NCBI RefSeq assembly: GCF_014195545.1
Contig: NZ_JACIBX010000002.1
Span: 248,001 to 312,000 of the forward strand
Source of the DNA: Limimaricola variabilis
GTDB taxonomy: Bacteria; Pseudomonadota; Alphaproteobacteria; Rhodobacterales; Rhodobacteraceae
Direction of reading: 5' to 3'
DNA length: 64,000 bases
The translations under genes and the position numbers were made by a program. Of the stretch, positions 18,482 to 25,862 are shown piece by piece; the first letter of the stretch is position 1; each line of letters begins with the position of its first letter. Below the pieces are notes generated by a model. That model did no database searches and was not told the DNA's origin. It saw nothing but the letters and a program-made list of their open reading frames with translations.

Positions 18482-18961
18482 ATGTGGCTCTTCATCGCCT
18501 TCCTCGCCGTGCCGCTGATCGAAATCGGCCTGTTCATCCAGGTCGGAGGGCTGATCGGCCTGTGGCCGACATTGCTGATCGTCGTGCTGACCGCGATCGC
18601 GGGCACCGCGCTGGTGCGCGGGCAGGGCATGCAGGCGATCGCGCGATTGAAACGCTCGATCAACGACTTCTCCGACCCGTCCCGGCCGCTGGCCGACGGG
18701 GCGATGATCCTGTTCGCCGGCGCGCTGCTGCTGACGCCCGGCTTCTTCACCGATGCCTGCGGCTTCGCGCTGCTGGTGCCGGCGGTGCGTAGCCGGGTGT
18801 TCCGGCTTCTGAAGGACAAGGTGAAGGTCACGCAGTTCCAGACCGGCGCGCCGCACCGCCCCGACCCGACCGCACCGCGCGATACCGTGATCGACGGTGA
18901 TTTCCACGAGCTCGACGAAAGCCGTCGTCCCACCCACCCCTCCGGCTGGACCCGGCATTGA
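18482..18961 (+). CDS. fxsA: FxsA family membrane protein
   Basis: A membrane protein of 159 residues. The pattern MWLFIAFLAVPLIEIGLFIQVG, then a second hydrophobic segment, then GAMILFAGALLLTPGFFTDACGFALLVPAVR is diagnostic of FxsA. The cytoplasmic tail is hydrophilic. In E. coli FxsA affects exclusion of phage T7 by the F plasmid; its normal function is not established. It is divergent from the Tim44-like gene, with a 143-base intergenic region, and 53 bases upstream of secB. Confidence 0.9.
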   Translation: MWLFIAFLAVPLIEIGLFIQVGGLIGLWPTLLIVVLTAIAGTALVRGQGMQAIARLKRSINDFSDPSRPLADGAMILFAGALLLTPGFFTDACGFALLVPAVRSRVFRLLKDKVKVTQFQTGAPHRPDPTAPRDTVIDGDFHELDESRRPTHPSGWTRH

Positions 18962-19014
18962 GGGGGGGCGCGGCGGCTGTTAGACATCTGTCCAACTGAC
19001 ATCGGAGGACAGCC

Positions 19015-19554
19015 ATGACCGACACGCCCGACGCCCCCTCGACTCCCGAGGCCAATGGCCAAGCCGCGCAGCAGCAACCCAAGGTGACGCAGCGCGTCGT
19101 CGCGCAATACATCCGCGACATGTCCTTCGAGAACGCGCTGGCGCAGAAGGGCCTGACCGGCGACCTGCAGCCCGAGGTCTCGGTGCAGGTCAATCTCGAC
19201 GCCCGCAAGCGCGGCGCCGAGGGCCAGTACGAGGTCATCACCAAGCTCAACATCACCTCGAAGGCCAAGGAGTCGGGCAACCCGCTCTTCCTGTTCGAGA
19301 TCGAATATGCCGGTGTGTTCCAGATCTCCGGCGTGCCGGACGAGCAGCTGCACCCCTACCTGCTGATCGAGTGCCCGCGCATCACCTTCCCCTATCTGCG
19401 TCGGATCGTCTCCGACGTGACCCGCGACGGGGGCTTCCCGCCGCTGAACCTCGAGCAGATCGACTTCCTGCAGCTCTATCGCAACGAGCTCCAGCGTCGC
19501 GCCCAGGCGCAGCAGGCCGCCTCGGCCGAGCAGGGGCCGAGCGGCACCGCCTGA
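19015..19554 (+). CDS. secB: Protein-export chaperone SecB
   Basis: A protein of 179 residues, typical for alphaproteobacteria. Characteristic segments are QYIRDMSFENA near residue 36, FLFEIEYAGVF, LHPYLLIECPRITFPYLR and GGFPPLNLEQIDF. SecB is a cytoplasmic tetramer that keeps precursor proteins unfolded and hands them to SecA. GGAGG lies about 8 bases before the ATG. The gene ends four bases before the convergent dnaQ stop, so there is no room for a dedicated terminator. Confidence 0.97.
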   Translation: MTDTPDAPSTPEANGQAAQQQPKVTQRVVAQYIRDMSFENALAQKGLTGDLQPEVSVQVNLDARKRGAEGQYEVITKLNITSKAKESGNPLFLFEIEYAGVFQISGVPDEQLHPYLLIECPRITFPYLRRIVSDVTRDGGFPPLNLEQIDFLQLYRNELQRRAQAQQAASAEQGPSGTA

Positions 19555-19558
19555 TCGC

Positions 19559-20248
19559 TCAGCCGAATTTCGACCAGAGCGCGCCGTCGCCCAGACGACC
19601 GATGAACTCGGCATGGGCGGCGGCTTCCTCTTCGGTAAGCCGCGACGGCAGCGGCACGGGACGCGGCCGCGGCCGCCAATCCCCCGCCGCATCGCCACCC
19701 GCACGGCCTTGGGCCACGTCGAGCGCGAAGTCGGGCTGCCGGCCGCCGATCAGTTCCAGATAGACCTCGGCAAGGATTTCGCTGTCGAGAAGCGCGCCGT
19801 GCAGCGTGCGCGACGAGTTGTCGATGCCGAAGCGGCGGCACAGCGCGTCCAGCGAGGCTGGCGAGCCGGGAAAGCGCTTGCGCGCGATCGCCAGCGTGTC
19901 GAGCGCCCGCTCCATCGGGATCTTGGGAAAGTTCACCCAGCCCAACTCGGCATTGAGGAATTTCATGTCGAAGGCGGCGTTGTGGATCACCAGCCGCGCA
20001 TCGCCGATGAACTCCACGAAATCGCGGGCGATCTCCGCGAATTTCGGCTTGTCGCGCAGGAAATCATCACCCAGCCCGTGCACCTCGAAGGCCGCCTGCG
20101 GCATCGAGCGTTCTGGATTGATGTACTGGTGGTAGGTGCGGCCCGTCGGCATGTGATTGAGCAGCTCGACCGCGCCGATCTCGACGATGCGGTCGCCTTC
20201 GGCCGGCTCGAAGCCGGTAGTCTCGGTGTCGAGAACGATCTCACGCAT
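19559..20248 (-). CDS. dnaQ: DNA polymerase III epsilon subunit (proofreading exonuclease)
   Basis: A protein of 229 residues with the DEDDh exonuclease motifs: VLDTETTGFEP (residues 5-15), VIHNAAFDMKFL near residue 90 and HGALLDSEILAEVY near residue 150. It supplies 3'-5' proofreading for the replicative polymerase. The start overlaps the coaE end by 8 bases. The minus-strand order maf-aroE-coaE-dnaQ is conserved in alphaproteobacteria and here runs away from the probable origin. Confidence 0.95.
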   Translation of the reverse strand: MREIVLDTETTGFEPAEGDRIVEIGAVELLNHMPTGRTYHQYINPERSMPQAAFEVHGLGDDFLRDKPKFAEIARDFVEFIGDARLVIHNAAFDMKFLNAELGWVNFPKIPMERALDTLAIARKRFPGSPASLDALCRRFGIDNSSRTLHGALLDSEILAEVYLELIGGRQPDFALDVAQGRAGGDAAGDWRPRPRPVPLPSRLTEEEAAAHAEFIGRLGDGALWSKFG

Positions 20249-20834
20249 CGCGCATTCCCTTCCTGATCCGGTCGATCACCTGTCGCACGGCGGCACGGGC
20301 GGCGTCGAGCGTCACGGTCTCGATCACGTAATCGGCGCAGGCGCGCTTTTCCATGTCGGGCATCTGCCGCGCGAGGATCGCGTCGAGCTGATCGTGGGTC
20401 ATGCCCGGACGGGCGAGCACCCGCGCGGCCTGAACCTTGGCCGGGGCGCTGACCACCGCCACCGCATCCATCTCCGTTTCGCCGCCGGTCTCGTAAAGGA
20501 GCGGGATGTCGAAGACGACGATGTCGGAGGCCTGCCGTGCGGCGAAATCCTCGCGATCGGCGCGCACCAACGGATGCACGACCGTCTCGATCCGCGACAG
20601 CGCGCCCGGATCGGCAGCGATGATCTGCTTGAGCGCGTCGCGCGACACCGCACCATCGACGATGGCCTCGGGAAAGAGCGCCGCCATCGGTGCCACCGCC
20701 GCGCCGCCCGGCCCATAGAGCCGGTGCACGGCGGCATCGGCATCCCAGACCGGCAGGCCCTCATCGGCGAACATGGCGGCGGTGGTCGATTTGCCCATGC
20801 CGATCGACCCGGTGAGACCGAGCCGGAAGCTCAT
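20241..20834 (-). CDS. coaE: Dephospho-CoA kinase
   Basis: The ATG at 20834 gives 197 residues and overlaps the aroE stop by 4 bases. The P-loop GLTGSIGMGKST is at residues 6-17, and VWDADAAVHRLYGPGG and VVFDIPLLYETG are family motifs. The enzyme phosphorylates dephospho-CoA in the last step of coenzyme A synthesis. The open frame continues upstream to 21581, but that part lies inside aroE in another frame. Confidence 0.95.
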   Translation of the reverse strand: MSFRLGLTGSIGMGKSTTAAMFADEGLPVWDADAAVHRLYGPGGAAVAPMAALFPEAIVDGAVSRDALKQIIAADPGALSRIETVVHPLVRADREDFAARQASDIVVFDIPLLYETGGETEMDAVAVVSAPAKVQAARVLARPGMTHDQLDAILARQMPDMEKRACADYVIETVTLDAARAAVRQVIDRIRKGMRDA

Positions 20835-21661
20835 GCCAGGACCGCCGCGCGGGTGGCCTCCGTCACTTGGGGCGTCGCGCCGAACCAGCGCTCGAAACCC
20901 GGCACCGCCTGATGCAGCAGCATGCCGAGCCCGTCGACCGTGCGGCAGCCGCGCGCCCGCGCGGCGATGAGCATCGGCGTGTCGAGCGGCACGTAGACGA
21001 TATCGGTGACCAGCGCCGAAGCGGGCAGGGCGGAGAGGTCGAGATCGAAGGGATCGGCCCCCTTCATGCCCAGCGAAGTGGTGTTGACCGCGGTGGCTGC
21101 ACCGTCGAAGGCCTCGTTCGCGCGATCCCAATCGATCACCTCGATCTTCGGGCCGAAGGTCGCGGCCAGCGTCTCGGCCCGGGCCCGGGTGCGGTTGGCG
21201 AGCCGGATCGTCGGCACACCTGCCTCGATCAGCGAGTCCAACACGGCCCGCGCCGCGCCGCCGGCCCCCAGCACCACCGCCGGACCGGCCTCGGGTTGCC
21301 AGTCGGGCGCGCCCTGCCGCAAATTCGCGACGAAGCCATGGCCATCGGTGTTGTCCGCGTGAATCCCGTCCTCGCCGAAAGTCAGCGTGTTGGCCGCCCC
21401 GATCCGCCGGGCGCGGTCGCTGACGCGATCGGCGATGGCCAGCGCGGCCTCCTTGTGCGGCAGGGTGACGTTGGCACCGCGGAAACCCATCCGGGGCAGG
21501 GTGCGGATCACCTGCTCGAAATCGGCGGGTTCCACGTGCAGCGGCGCGTAATGCCCCTCGATCCCCATCTCGGACAGCCAATGCGCAAAGAGGCGCGGCG
21601 ATCGGGAATGGGAGATCGGGGCGCCGATGACGCCCGCCAGCGGAATGCGATGCGTGCTCAT
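20831..21661 (-). CDS. aroE: Shikimate dehydrogenase (NADP+)
   Basis: A protein of 276 residues. The substrate-binding segment GVIGAPISHSRSPRLF (residues 10-25) and the catalytic lysine in ANVTLPHKEAAL are present, as is the NADP-binding glycine loop VLGAGGAARAVL. AroE reduces 3-dehydroshikimate in the chorismate pathway. The stop overlaps coaE by 4 bases and the start overlaps maf by 4 bases. Confidence 0.95.
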   Translation of the reverse strand: MSTHRIPLAGVIGAPISHSRSPRLFAHWLSEMGIEGHYAPLHVEPADFEQVIRTLPRMGFRGANVTLPHKEAALAIADRVSDRARRIGAANTLTFGEDGIHADNTDGHGFVANLRQGAPDWQPEAGPAVVLGAGGAARAVLDSLIEAGVPTIRLANRTRARAETLAATFGPKIEVIDWDRANEAFDGAATAVNTTSLGMKGADPFDLDLSALPASALVTDIVYVPLDTPMLIAARARGCRTVDGLGMLLHQAVPGFERWFGATPQVTEATRAAVLA

Positions 21662-22257
21662 CTCTCGAGATCCCCTCTCAGCACCAGCCAGTTGATCAGC
21701 TCGACCAAGGGCAGGCCGAGCACGGTGAAATAGTCACCCATTACCCGCACGAAGAGCCGGACGCCCTCCTCCTCGAGCTTGTAGCCGCCGACCGAATGAC
21801 GGATCGAATCCCAGTTGCGATCGACGTAACCCCGCAGCCAGTCCTCGGACAGCTTGGCCATGTCGAGGCGGACCACGCCGACATAGCGCCAGATCGGCTC
21901 GCCATCGCGACAGACCACCGCGGCGGAGAGCAGCTGGTGGGTGCGGCCGGAGAGCCGGGTGAGCTGGTCGAGCGCTTCTTCCGGGGTCTCGGGTTTGGAA
22001 AAGACCTCGCCTCCCAGCGCCAGCACCTGGTCGCAGCCCAGCACCAACTGGCCCGGTCGACGATGCGACACCTTGAGGGCTTTCATCTCTGCCAGCTTGT
22101 CTGCGAGATCGCGCGGCGGTGCCTCCTCGGCCAGAAGCGCGGCCTTGAGCGCAGCCTCGTCGATACGCGGTTTCTCGACATCGAACGGGATCGCCGCGTT
22201 CCTGAGGAGGGTGGCGCGGATCTCGGATCCGGAGGCGAGAACGAGGTTCGGGGTCAT
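21658..22257 (-). CDS. maf: Maf-like nucleotide pyrophosphatase
   Basis: The ATG at 22257 gives 199 residues, starting MTPNLVLASGSEIRATLL as expected for the family. LVLGCDQVLALGGEVFSKP and SVGGYKLEEEGVRLF carry the conserved catalytic and substrate residues. Maf proteins hydrolyse non-canonical or modified nucleoside triphosphates. The frame is open upstream to 22404, but that part would run through the origin-like region and lacks family similarity. This gene is first in the leftward operon maf-aroE-coaE-dnaQ. Confidence 0.93.
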   Translation of the reverse strand: MTPNLVLASGSEIRATLLRNAAIPFDVEKPRIDEAALKAALLAEEAPPRDLADKLAEMKALKVSHRRPGQLVLGCDQVLALGGEVFSKPETPEEALDQLTRLSGRTHQLLSAAVVCRDGEPIWRYVGVVRLDMAKLSEDWLRGYVDRNWDSIRHSVGGYKLEEEGVRLFVRVMGDYFTVLGLPLVELINWLVLRGDLER

Positions 22258-22381
22258 GGCGGGCCTGTGGACGACTCGAGGGAGGAATCGGGATCGAATC
22301 ATGAGGGCGACTCGGTGGAGAGTTGTGACGCCTCCCGCGACTCGGGACAAGCGGGGTGAGTCGCCGGTGCGACTCAGCGAC

Positions 22382-22390
22382 TTATCCACG
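22382..22390 (+). promoter_or_regulatory. DnaA box TTATCCACG
   Basis: This matches the consensus TTATCCACA at 8 of 9 positions. It lies inside the origin-like region about 85 bases left of the AT-rich palindrome. Confidence 0.7.
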
Positions 22391-22475
22391 GGGGACGAGG
22401 ACAAGCCCGTCGCTGGGGATCGTTGTGGGCAAATGACCGAGTCAAGAGCGCGACTCGGGCGGAAGATATGACAAG

Positions 22476-22502
22476 CTGAAAATTAATATATATTAATTTC
22501 AG
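22476..22502. repeat. AT-rich inverted repeat, candidate DNA-unwinding element
   Basis: The arms CTGAAA(A)TTAATAT and ATATTAATTTCAG form a near-perfect 27-base palindrome with one extra A in the left arm. The core TTAATATATATTAA is 14 consecutive A/T bases, very unusual in this sequence. It also contains TTAA-N6-TTAA, one base short of the CtrA spacing. Confidence 0.8.
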
Positions 22503-22592
22503 CCACTTAACCGATGTAGCCGAGTCGTTCCAACCGCTTCGGATCGACCTTCAGCCTGTGGACGACTCTGAGGATAGGCCGTCAACGAGCGC

Positions 22593-22601
22593 TTATCCAC
22601 G
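22593..22601 (+). promoter_or_regulatory. DnaA box TTATCCACG
   Basis: This is the second identical DnaA box in the origin-like region, in the same orientation as the one at 22382, on the other side of the AT-rich palindrome and 75 bases before hemJ. Confidence 0.7.
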
Positions 22602-22675
22602 GCCCTACTACCCTCTTCATCTTTTCTTTTATCCTTATTCATTTGAGAAGGAGCCGGTCCGAGAAAGGGATCGAG

Positions 22676-23125
22676 ATGACCGACTTCGTCGCCAACGCCT
22701 ATCCGTGGATAAAGACGGGACACATCCTGTCCTTCGTGGCGTGGATGGCCGGGATGTTCTATCTGCCGCGGCTCTTCGTGTATCACGCGGAGCGGGCGCA
22801 GAAGGGCTCGGAGCTCGATGAGACCTTCAAGGTCATGGAGCTGAAGCTGCTGAAGCTGATCATGACGCCGGCGATGATCTCGACCTGGATCTTCGGGTTG
22901 CTGCTGATCTCGTTTGGCGTGGTCGACTGGTCCCAGCCCTGGCCCTGGATTAAGGCGGCGGCCGTGCTGGCGATGACCGGGATGCATGGCTGGCTGTCGA
23001 AGCGGCGCAAGGAGTTCGCCGCCGGCACCAACAGCCGTAGCGGCAAGCAATATCGCATCGCCAACGAGGTGCCGACGCTCCTGCTCTTGGTGATCGTGGT
23101 GGCGGTGGTGGTCCGCCCGTTCTGA
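22676..23125 (+). CDS. hemJ: Protoporphyrinogen IX oxidase HemJ
   Basis: A membrane protein of 149 residues with four predicted transmembrane helices. The N-terminal segment [26 protein letters not shown] contains the conserved histidine and arginine of HemJ (UPF0093), and [20 protein letters not shown] and [15 protein letters not shown] are also family segments. HemJ oxidises protoporphyrinogen IX to protoporphyrin IX in bacteria lacking HemG and HemY-type oxidases. The ATG at 22676 is preceded by purine-rich GAGAAAGGGA. A reverse DnaA box (22704-22712) lies inside the first codons. Confidence 0.93.
   Translation: MTDFVANAYPWIKTGHILSFVAWMAGMFYLPRLFVYHAERAQKGSELDETFKVMELKLLKLIMTPAMISTWIFGLLLISFGVVDWSQPWPWIKAAAVLAMTGMHGWLSKRRKEFAAGTNSRSGKQYRIANEVPTLLLLVIVVAVVVRPF
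22704..22712 (-). promoter_or_regulatory. DnaA box (reverse orientation) inside hemJ
   Basis: CGTGGATAA is the complement of TTATCCACG. It falls within the first dozen codons of hemJ, adjacent to the origin-like region, and may belong to the origin. Confidence 0.6.
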
Positions 23126-23144
23126 GGCACCGGCACGCCTGGCG

Positions 23145-23173
23145 TTGACGTACGACTTATCCACGCCTAAGAC
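23145..23173 (+). promoter_or_regulatory. Probable sigma-70-type promoter of rho with a DnaA box in the spacer
   Basis: A TTGACG -35 (23145-23150) and TAAGAC -10 (23168-23173) are separated by 17 bases. A TTATCCACG DnaA box occupies 23157-23165, inside the spacer, so DnaA binding could block or modulate polymerase. The rho ATG lies about 86 bases after the -10. The geometry is visible; function is inferred. Confidence 0.55.
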
Positions 23174-23258
23174 TTCTCCCGCTTGCCCGTCCGGGCGAAG
23201 CGATTCCATTTTCACGACCGACAAGAGCGGCCCGCGGGCTGCCACAGGACCGTTTCCC

Positions 23259-24533
23259 ATGTCCCAGGACCGCCTGAACCTCGCCGATCTCAAGGCGCAG
23301 AGCCCGAAGGATCTTCTCTCGCTGGCCGAAGAGCTGGAGATCGAGAACGCCTCGACGATGCGCAAGGGCGACATGATGTTCGCCATCCTCAAGGAGCGTG
23401 CCGAGGAGGACTGGGTCATCGGTGGCGATGGCGTGCTCGAGGTGCTGCAGGACGGCTTCGGCTTCCTGCGCAGCCCCGAGGCGAACTATCTTCCGGGTCC
23501 GGACGACATCTACGTCTCGCCGGACATGATCCGCCAGTTCTCGCTGCGCACCGGTGACACGGTCGAGGGCGTGATCCAGGAGCCGAACGAAAACGAGCGC
23601 TACTTCGCGCTGGTCAGCGTCGAAAAGATCAACTTCGAGGATCCCGAGCGCGCCCGTCACAAGGTCGCCTTCGACAACCTGACCCCGCTCTATCCCGATG
23701 AGCGGCTGAAGATGGAAGTCGAGGAAGAGGCCGCGACCAAGGATCGCTCGGCGCGGATCATCGATCTCGTCGCGCCGATCGGCAAAGGCCAGCGTTCGCT
23801 CATCGTGGCGCCGCCGCGCACCGGTAAGACGGTTCTGCTGCAGAACATCGCCCACTCGATCGAGAAGAACCATCCCGAGTGCTATCTCATCGTGCTGCTG
23901 ATCGACGAGCGGCCCGAGGAAGTCACCGACATGCAGCGCTCGGTGAAGGGTGAGGTCGTCTCCTCGACCTTCGACGAGCCCGCTTCGCGTCACGTCGCGG
24001 TGTCGGAGATGGTGATCGAAAAGGCCAAGCGTCTCGTCGAGCACAAGCGCGACGTGGTCATCCTGCTCGACTCGATCACCCGTCTGGGCCGGGCCTTCAA
24101 CACCACGGTGCCGAGCTCGGGCAAGGTCCTGACCGGCGGTGTCGACGCCAACGCGCTGCAGCGCCCCAAGCGGTTCTTCGGCGCGGCGCGCAACATCGAG
24201 GAGGGTGGCTCGCTCACCATCATCGCCACCGCGCTGATCGACACCGGTTCGCGCATGGACGAGGTGATCTTCGAAGAATTCAAGGGCACCGGCAACTCGG
24301 AGATCGTGCTCGACCGCAAGGTCGCGGACAAGCGCGTCTTCCCGGCGATGGACATCCTCAAGTCCGGCACCCGCAAGGAGGATCTGCTGGTCGAGAAGAC
24401 CGATCTGCAGAAGACCTACGTGCTGCGCCGCATCCTTAACCCGATGGGCACCACGGATGCGATCGAGTTCCTGATCTCCAAGCTCAAGCAGACCAAGACC
24501 AACTCGGACTTCTTCGACTCGATGAACACCTGA
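23259..24533 (+). CDS. rho: Transcription termination factor Rho
   Basis: A protein of 424 residues, full length for the family. The N-terminal helical segment [20 protein letters not shown] and the RNA-binding cold-shock-like domain [21 protein letters not shown] are followed by the RecA-like ATPase with Walker [16 protein letters not shown] and Walker [16 protein letters not shown]. It ends [12 protein letters not shown]. Rho is a hexameric RNA helicase that terminates transcription. The ATG at 23259 gives the standard N-terminus; the frame is open to 23145, but that stretch holds the promoter. It is the first gene of the rho-mnmE-mnmG-rsmG-parAB series. Confidence 0.97.
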   Translation: MSQDRLNLADLKAQSPKDLLSLAEELEIENASTMRKGDMMFAILKERAEEDWVIGGDGVLEVLQDGFGFLRSPEANYLPGPDDIYVSPDMIRQFSLRTGDTVEGVIQEPNENERYFALVSVEKINFEDPERARHKVAFDNLTPLYPDERLKMEVEEEAATKDRSARIIDLVAPIGKGQRSLIVAPPRTGKTVLLQNIAHSIEKNHPECYLIVLLIDERPEEVTDMQRSVKGEVVSSTFDEPASRHVAVSEMVIEKAKRLVEHKRDVVILLDSITRLGRAFNTTVPSSGKVLTGGVDANALQRPKRFFGAARNIEEGGSLTIIATALIDTGSRMDEVIFEEFKGTGNSEIVLDRKVADKRVFPAMDILKSGTRKEDLLVEKTDLQKTYVLRRILNPMGTTDAIEFLISKLKQTKTNSDFFDSMNT

Positions 24534-24557
24534 CGCGTTGCAAGCGGGGAGGGGATC

Positions 24558-25841
24558 GTGGAAACGATCTATGCCTTGGCGACGGCGCGCGGGCGCGCCG
24601 GCGTGGCTATCATCCGGATTTCGGGCCCCGCCGCGCATGCGGCGGGCGAGGCGATGGCGGGCGAGCTTCCCCGGCATGGGCGCGGGTTGCGTCGTCTGCG
24701 CGATGCGCAAGGTGATCTTCTCGACGAAGCGCTCGTCCTGACTTTCGACGAGCGGCGCAGCTTTACCGGCGAAGCGGTGGTGGAGCTGCATCTGCATGGC
24801 AGCAGGGCGGTGATCTCTGCGGTTCTGGATCGGCTGGGCGATCTGCCGGACCTGCGGCCAGCCGAGGCGGGGGAGTTCACCCGCCGCGCGCTGGAGAACG
24901 GCCGCTTGGACCTGTCGCAGGTCGAGGGGCTGGCCGATCTCATCGATGCCGAGACCGAGGCTCAACGCCGCCAAGCCATGCGGACCATGTCGGGTGCTTT
25001 GGGCCAGCGCGCCGAGGTTTGGAAACGCGATCTTCTCCGCGCGATGGCGCTGCTCGAGGCGGTGATCGACTTCGCTGACGAAGATGTGCCGGTCGACGTC
25101 ACGCCTGAGGTCGAGATGCTTCTCGATCGTAGCGCTGACGCAATGCGGCGTGAGATGGACGGCGTTGCCGCGGCGGAGCGTATCCGCGATGGCTTCGAAG
25201 TAGCCATCATCGGCGCGCCCAACATGGGAAAATCGACACTTCTCAATCACTTGGCCGGTCGCGACGCCGCGATTATCTCGGATGTGCCTGGGACTACGCG
25301 CGACGTGATCGAGGTGCGCATGGATCTGCGCGGCCTGCCGGTGACGTTGCTCGACACCGCCGGTCTTCGCGAATCCGTGGATCAAGTGGAAGCTATCGGC
25401 ATCGGGCGGGCTCGCGAACGCGCCGCGGCTGCGGATATCCGGCTGCATCTCGTCAGTCCGGAGGATTTCGATACTGCGCTGGCCGGACCTGACGATCTGG
25501 TGCGGGTCGCGCGCTCGGATCTCCATGACGCCGATCCCCGCGGCATTTCCGGTCTGACGGGGCAGGGCGTTCCGGATTTGCTCGATGAGCTTGCGGATCG
25601 TCTGGAGGCGCGTAGCGCGTCGGCAGGGGTCGCCATTCGGGAGCGTCATCGCGTTGCTTTGCGCGAGGGTTTGGCCCATATTGCGCGCTGCCGTGAACTC
25701 CTTCCCTCTGGCGGGATTGCGCATGATCTTGCCGCTGAGGAACTGCGTCTGGCGGTGCGTGCCCTTGACAGCCTCGTCGGTCGGGTCGATGTGGAACACA
25801 TCTTGGGCGAGATCTTTTCGAGCTTCTGTATCGGGAAATGA
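24558..25841 (+). CDS. mnmE: tRNA modification GTPase MnmE
   Basis: A protein of 427 residues from a GTG start (GAGGGGATC upstream). The N-terminal folate-binding domain begins [19 protein letters not shown]. The G domain has P-loop GAPNMGKST near residue 219, DVPGTTRD and [10 protein letters not shown]. The protein ends in the catalytic C-terminal motif CIGK. With MnmG it installs the (carboxymethyl)aminomethyl group at U34 of tRNAs. It is somewhat shorter than E. coli MnmE (454). The downstream half already shows the lower-GC codon usage seen in mnmG and rsmG. Confidence 0.95.
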   Translation: METIYALATARGRAGVAIIRISGPAAHAAGEAMAGELPRHGRGLRRLRDAQGDLLDEALVLTFDERRSFTGEAVVELHLHGSRAVISAVLDRLGDLPDLRPAEAGEFTRRALENGRLDLSQVEGLADLIDAETEAQRRQAMRTMSGALGQRAEVWKRDLLRAMALLEAVIDFADEDVPVDVTPEVEMLLDRSADAMRREMDGVAAAERIRDGFEVAIIGAPNMGKSTLLNHLAGRDAAIISDVPGTTRDVIEVRMDLRGLPVTLLDTAGLRESVDQVEAIGIGRARERAAAADIRLHLVSPEDFDTALAGPDDLVRVARSDLHDADPRGISGLTGQGVPDLLDELADRLEARSASAGVAIRERHRVALREGLAHIARCRELLPSGGIAHDLAAEELRLAVRALDSLVGRVDVEHILGEIFSSFCIGK

Positions 25842-25846
25842 AGGGC

Positions 25847-25862
25847 TGTTTCACGTGAAACA
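25847..25862. other. parS centromere site 1
   Basis: TGTTTCACGTGAAACA is a perfect 16-base palindrome matching the chromosomal parS consensus recognised by ParB. It lies between mnmE and mnmG and includes the GTG start codon proposed for mnmG (25855-25857). parA and parB are 2.5 kb to the right. Confidence 0.95.

Larger units (their letters stand above)
22273..22568. repeat. Cluster of 11 GANTC (CcrM methylation) sites, mostly as GACTCG/CGAGTC
   Basis: GANTC occurs at 22273, 22285, 22296, 22309, 22339, 22358, 22371, 22439, 22452, 22522 and 22564. Nine of the eleven are GACTC or GAGTC, often within CGACTCG. Random expectation is about one per 256 bases, so this density is roughly tenfold. GANTC is the target of the cell-cycle methylase CcrM in alphaproteobacteria. 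Confidence 0.9.
22258..22675. other. Probable chromosomal replication origin (oriC)
   Basis: This is a 418-base segment without a gene between divergent operons (maf leftward, hemJ and rho rightward). It contains two TTATCCACG DnaA boxes (22382, 22593) and weaker TGTGGACGA-type copies at 22266 and 22557, with two further TTATCCACG boxes just beyond it (22704, 23157). It also has an AT-rich palindrome at 22476-22502, 11 GANTC sites and a T-rich tract around 22618-22650. The adjacent rho, mnmE, mnmG, rsmG and parAB set with parS sites is the usual origin-proximal neighbourhood in alphaproteobacteria. These signals are seen directly; origin function is inferred. Confidence 0.75.

Noticed and set aside
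20835-21581. Upstream extension of the coaE frame
   Set aside because: It is open but entirely inside aroE in another frame, and its translation is arginine- and glycine-rich with no family similarity. The CoaE start at 20834 is clear.
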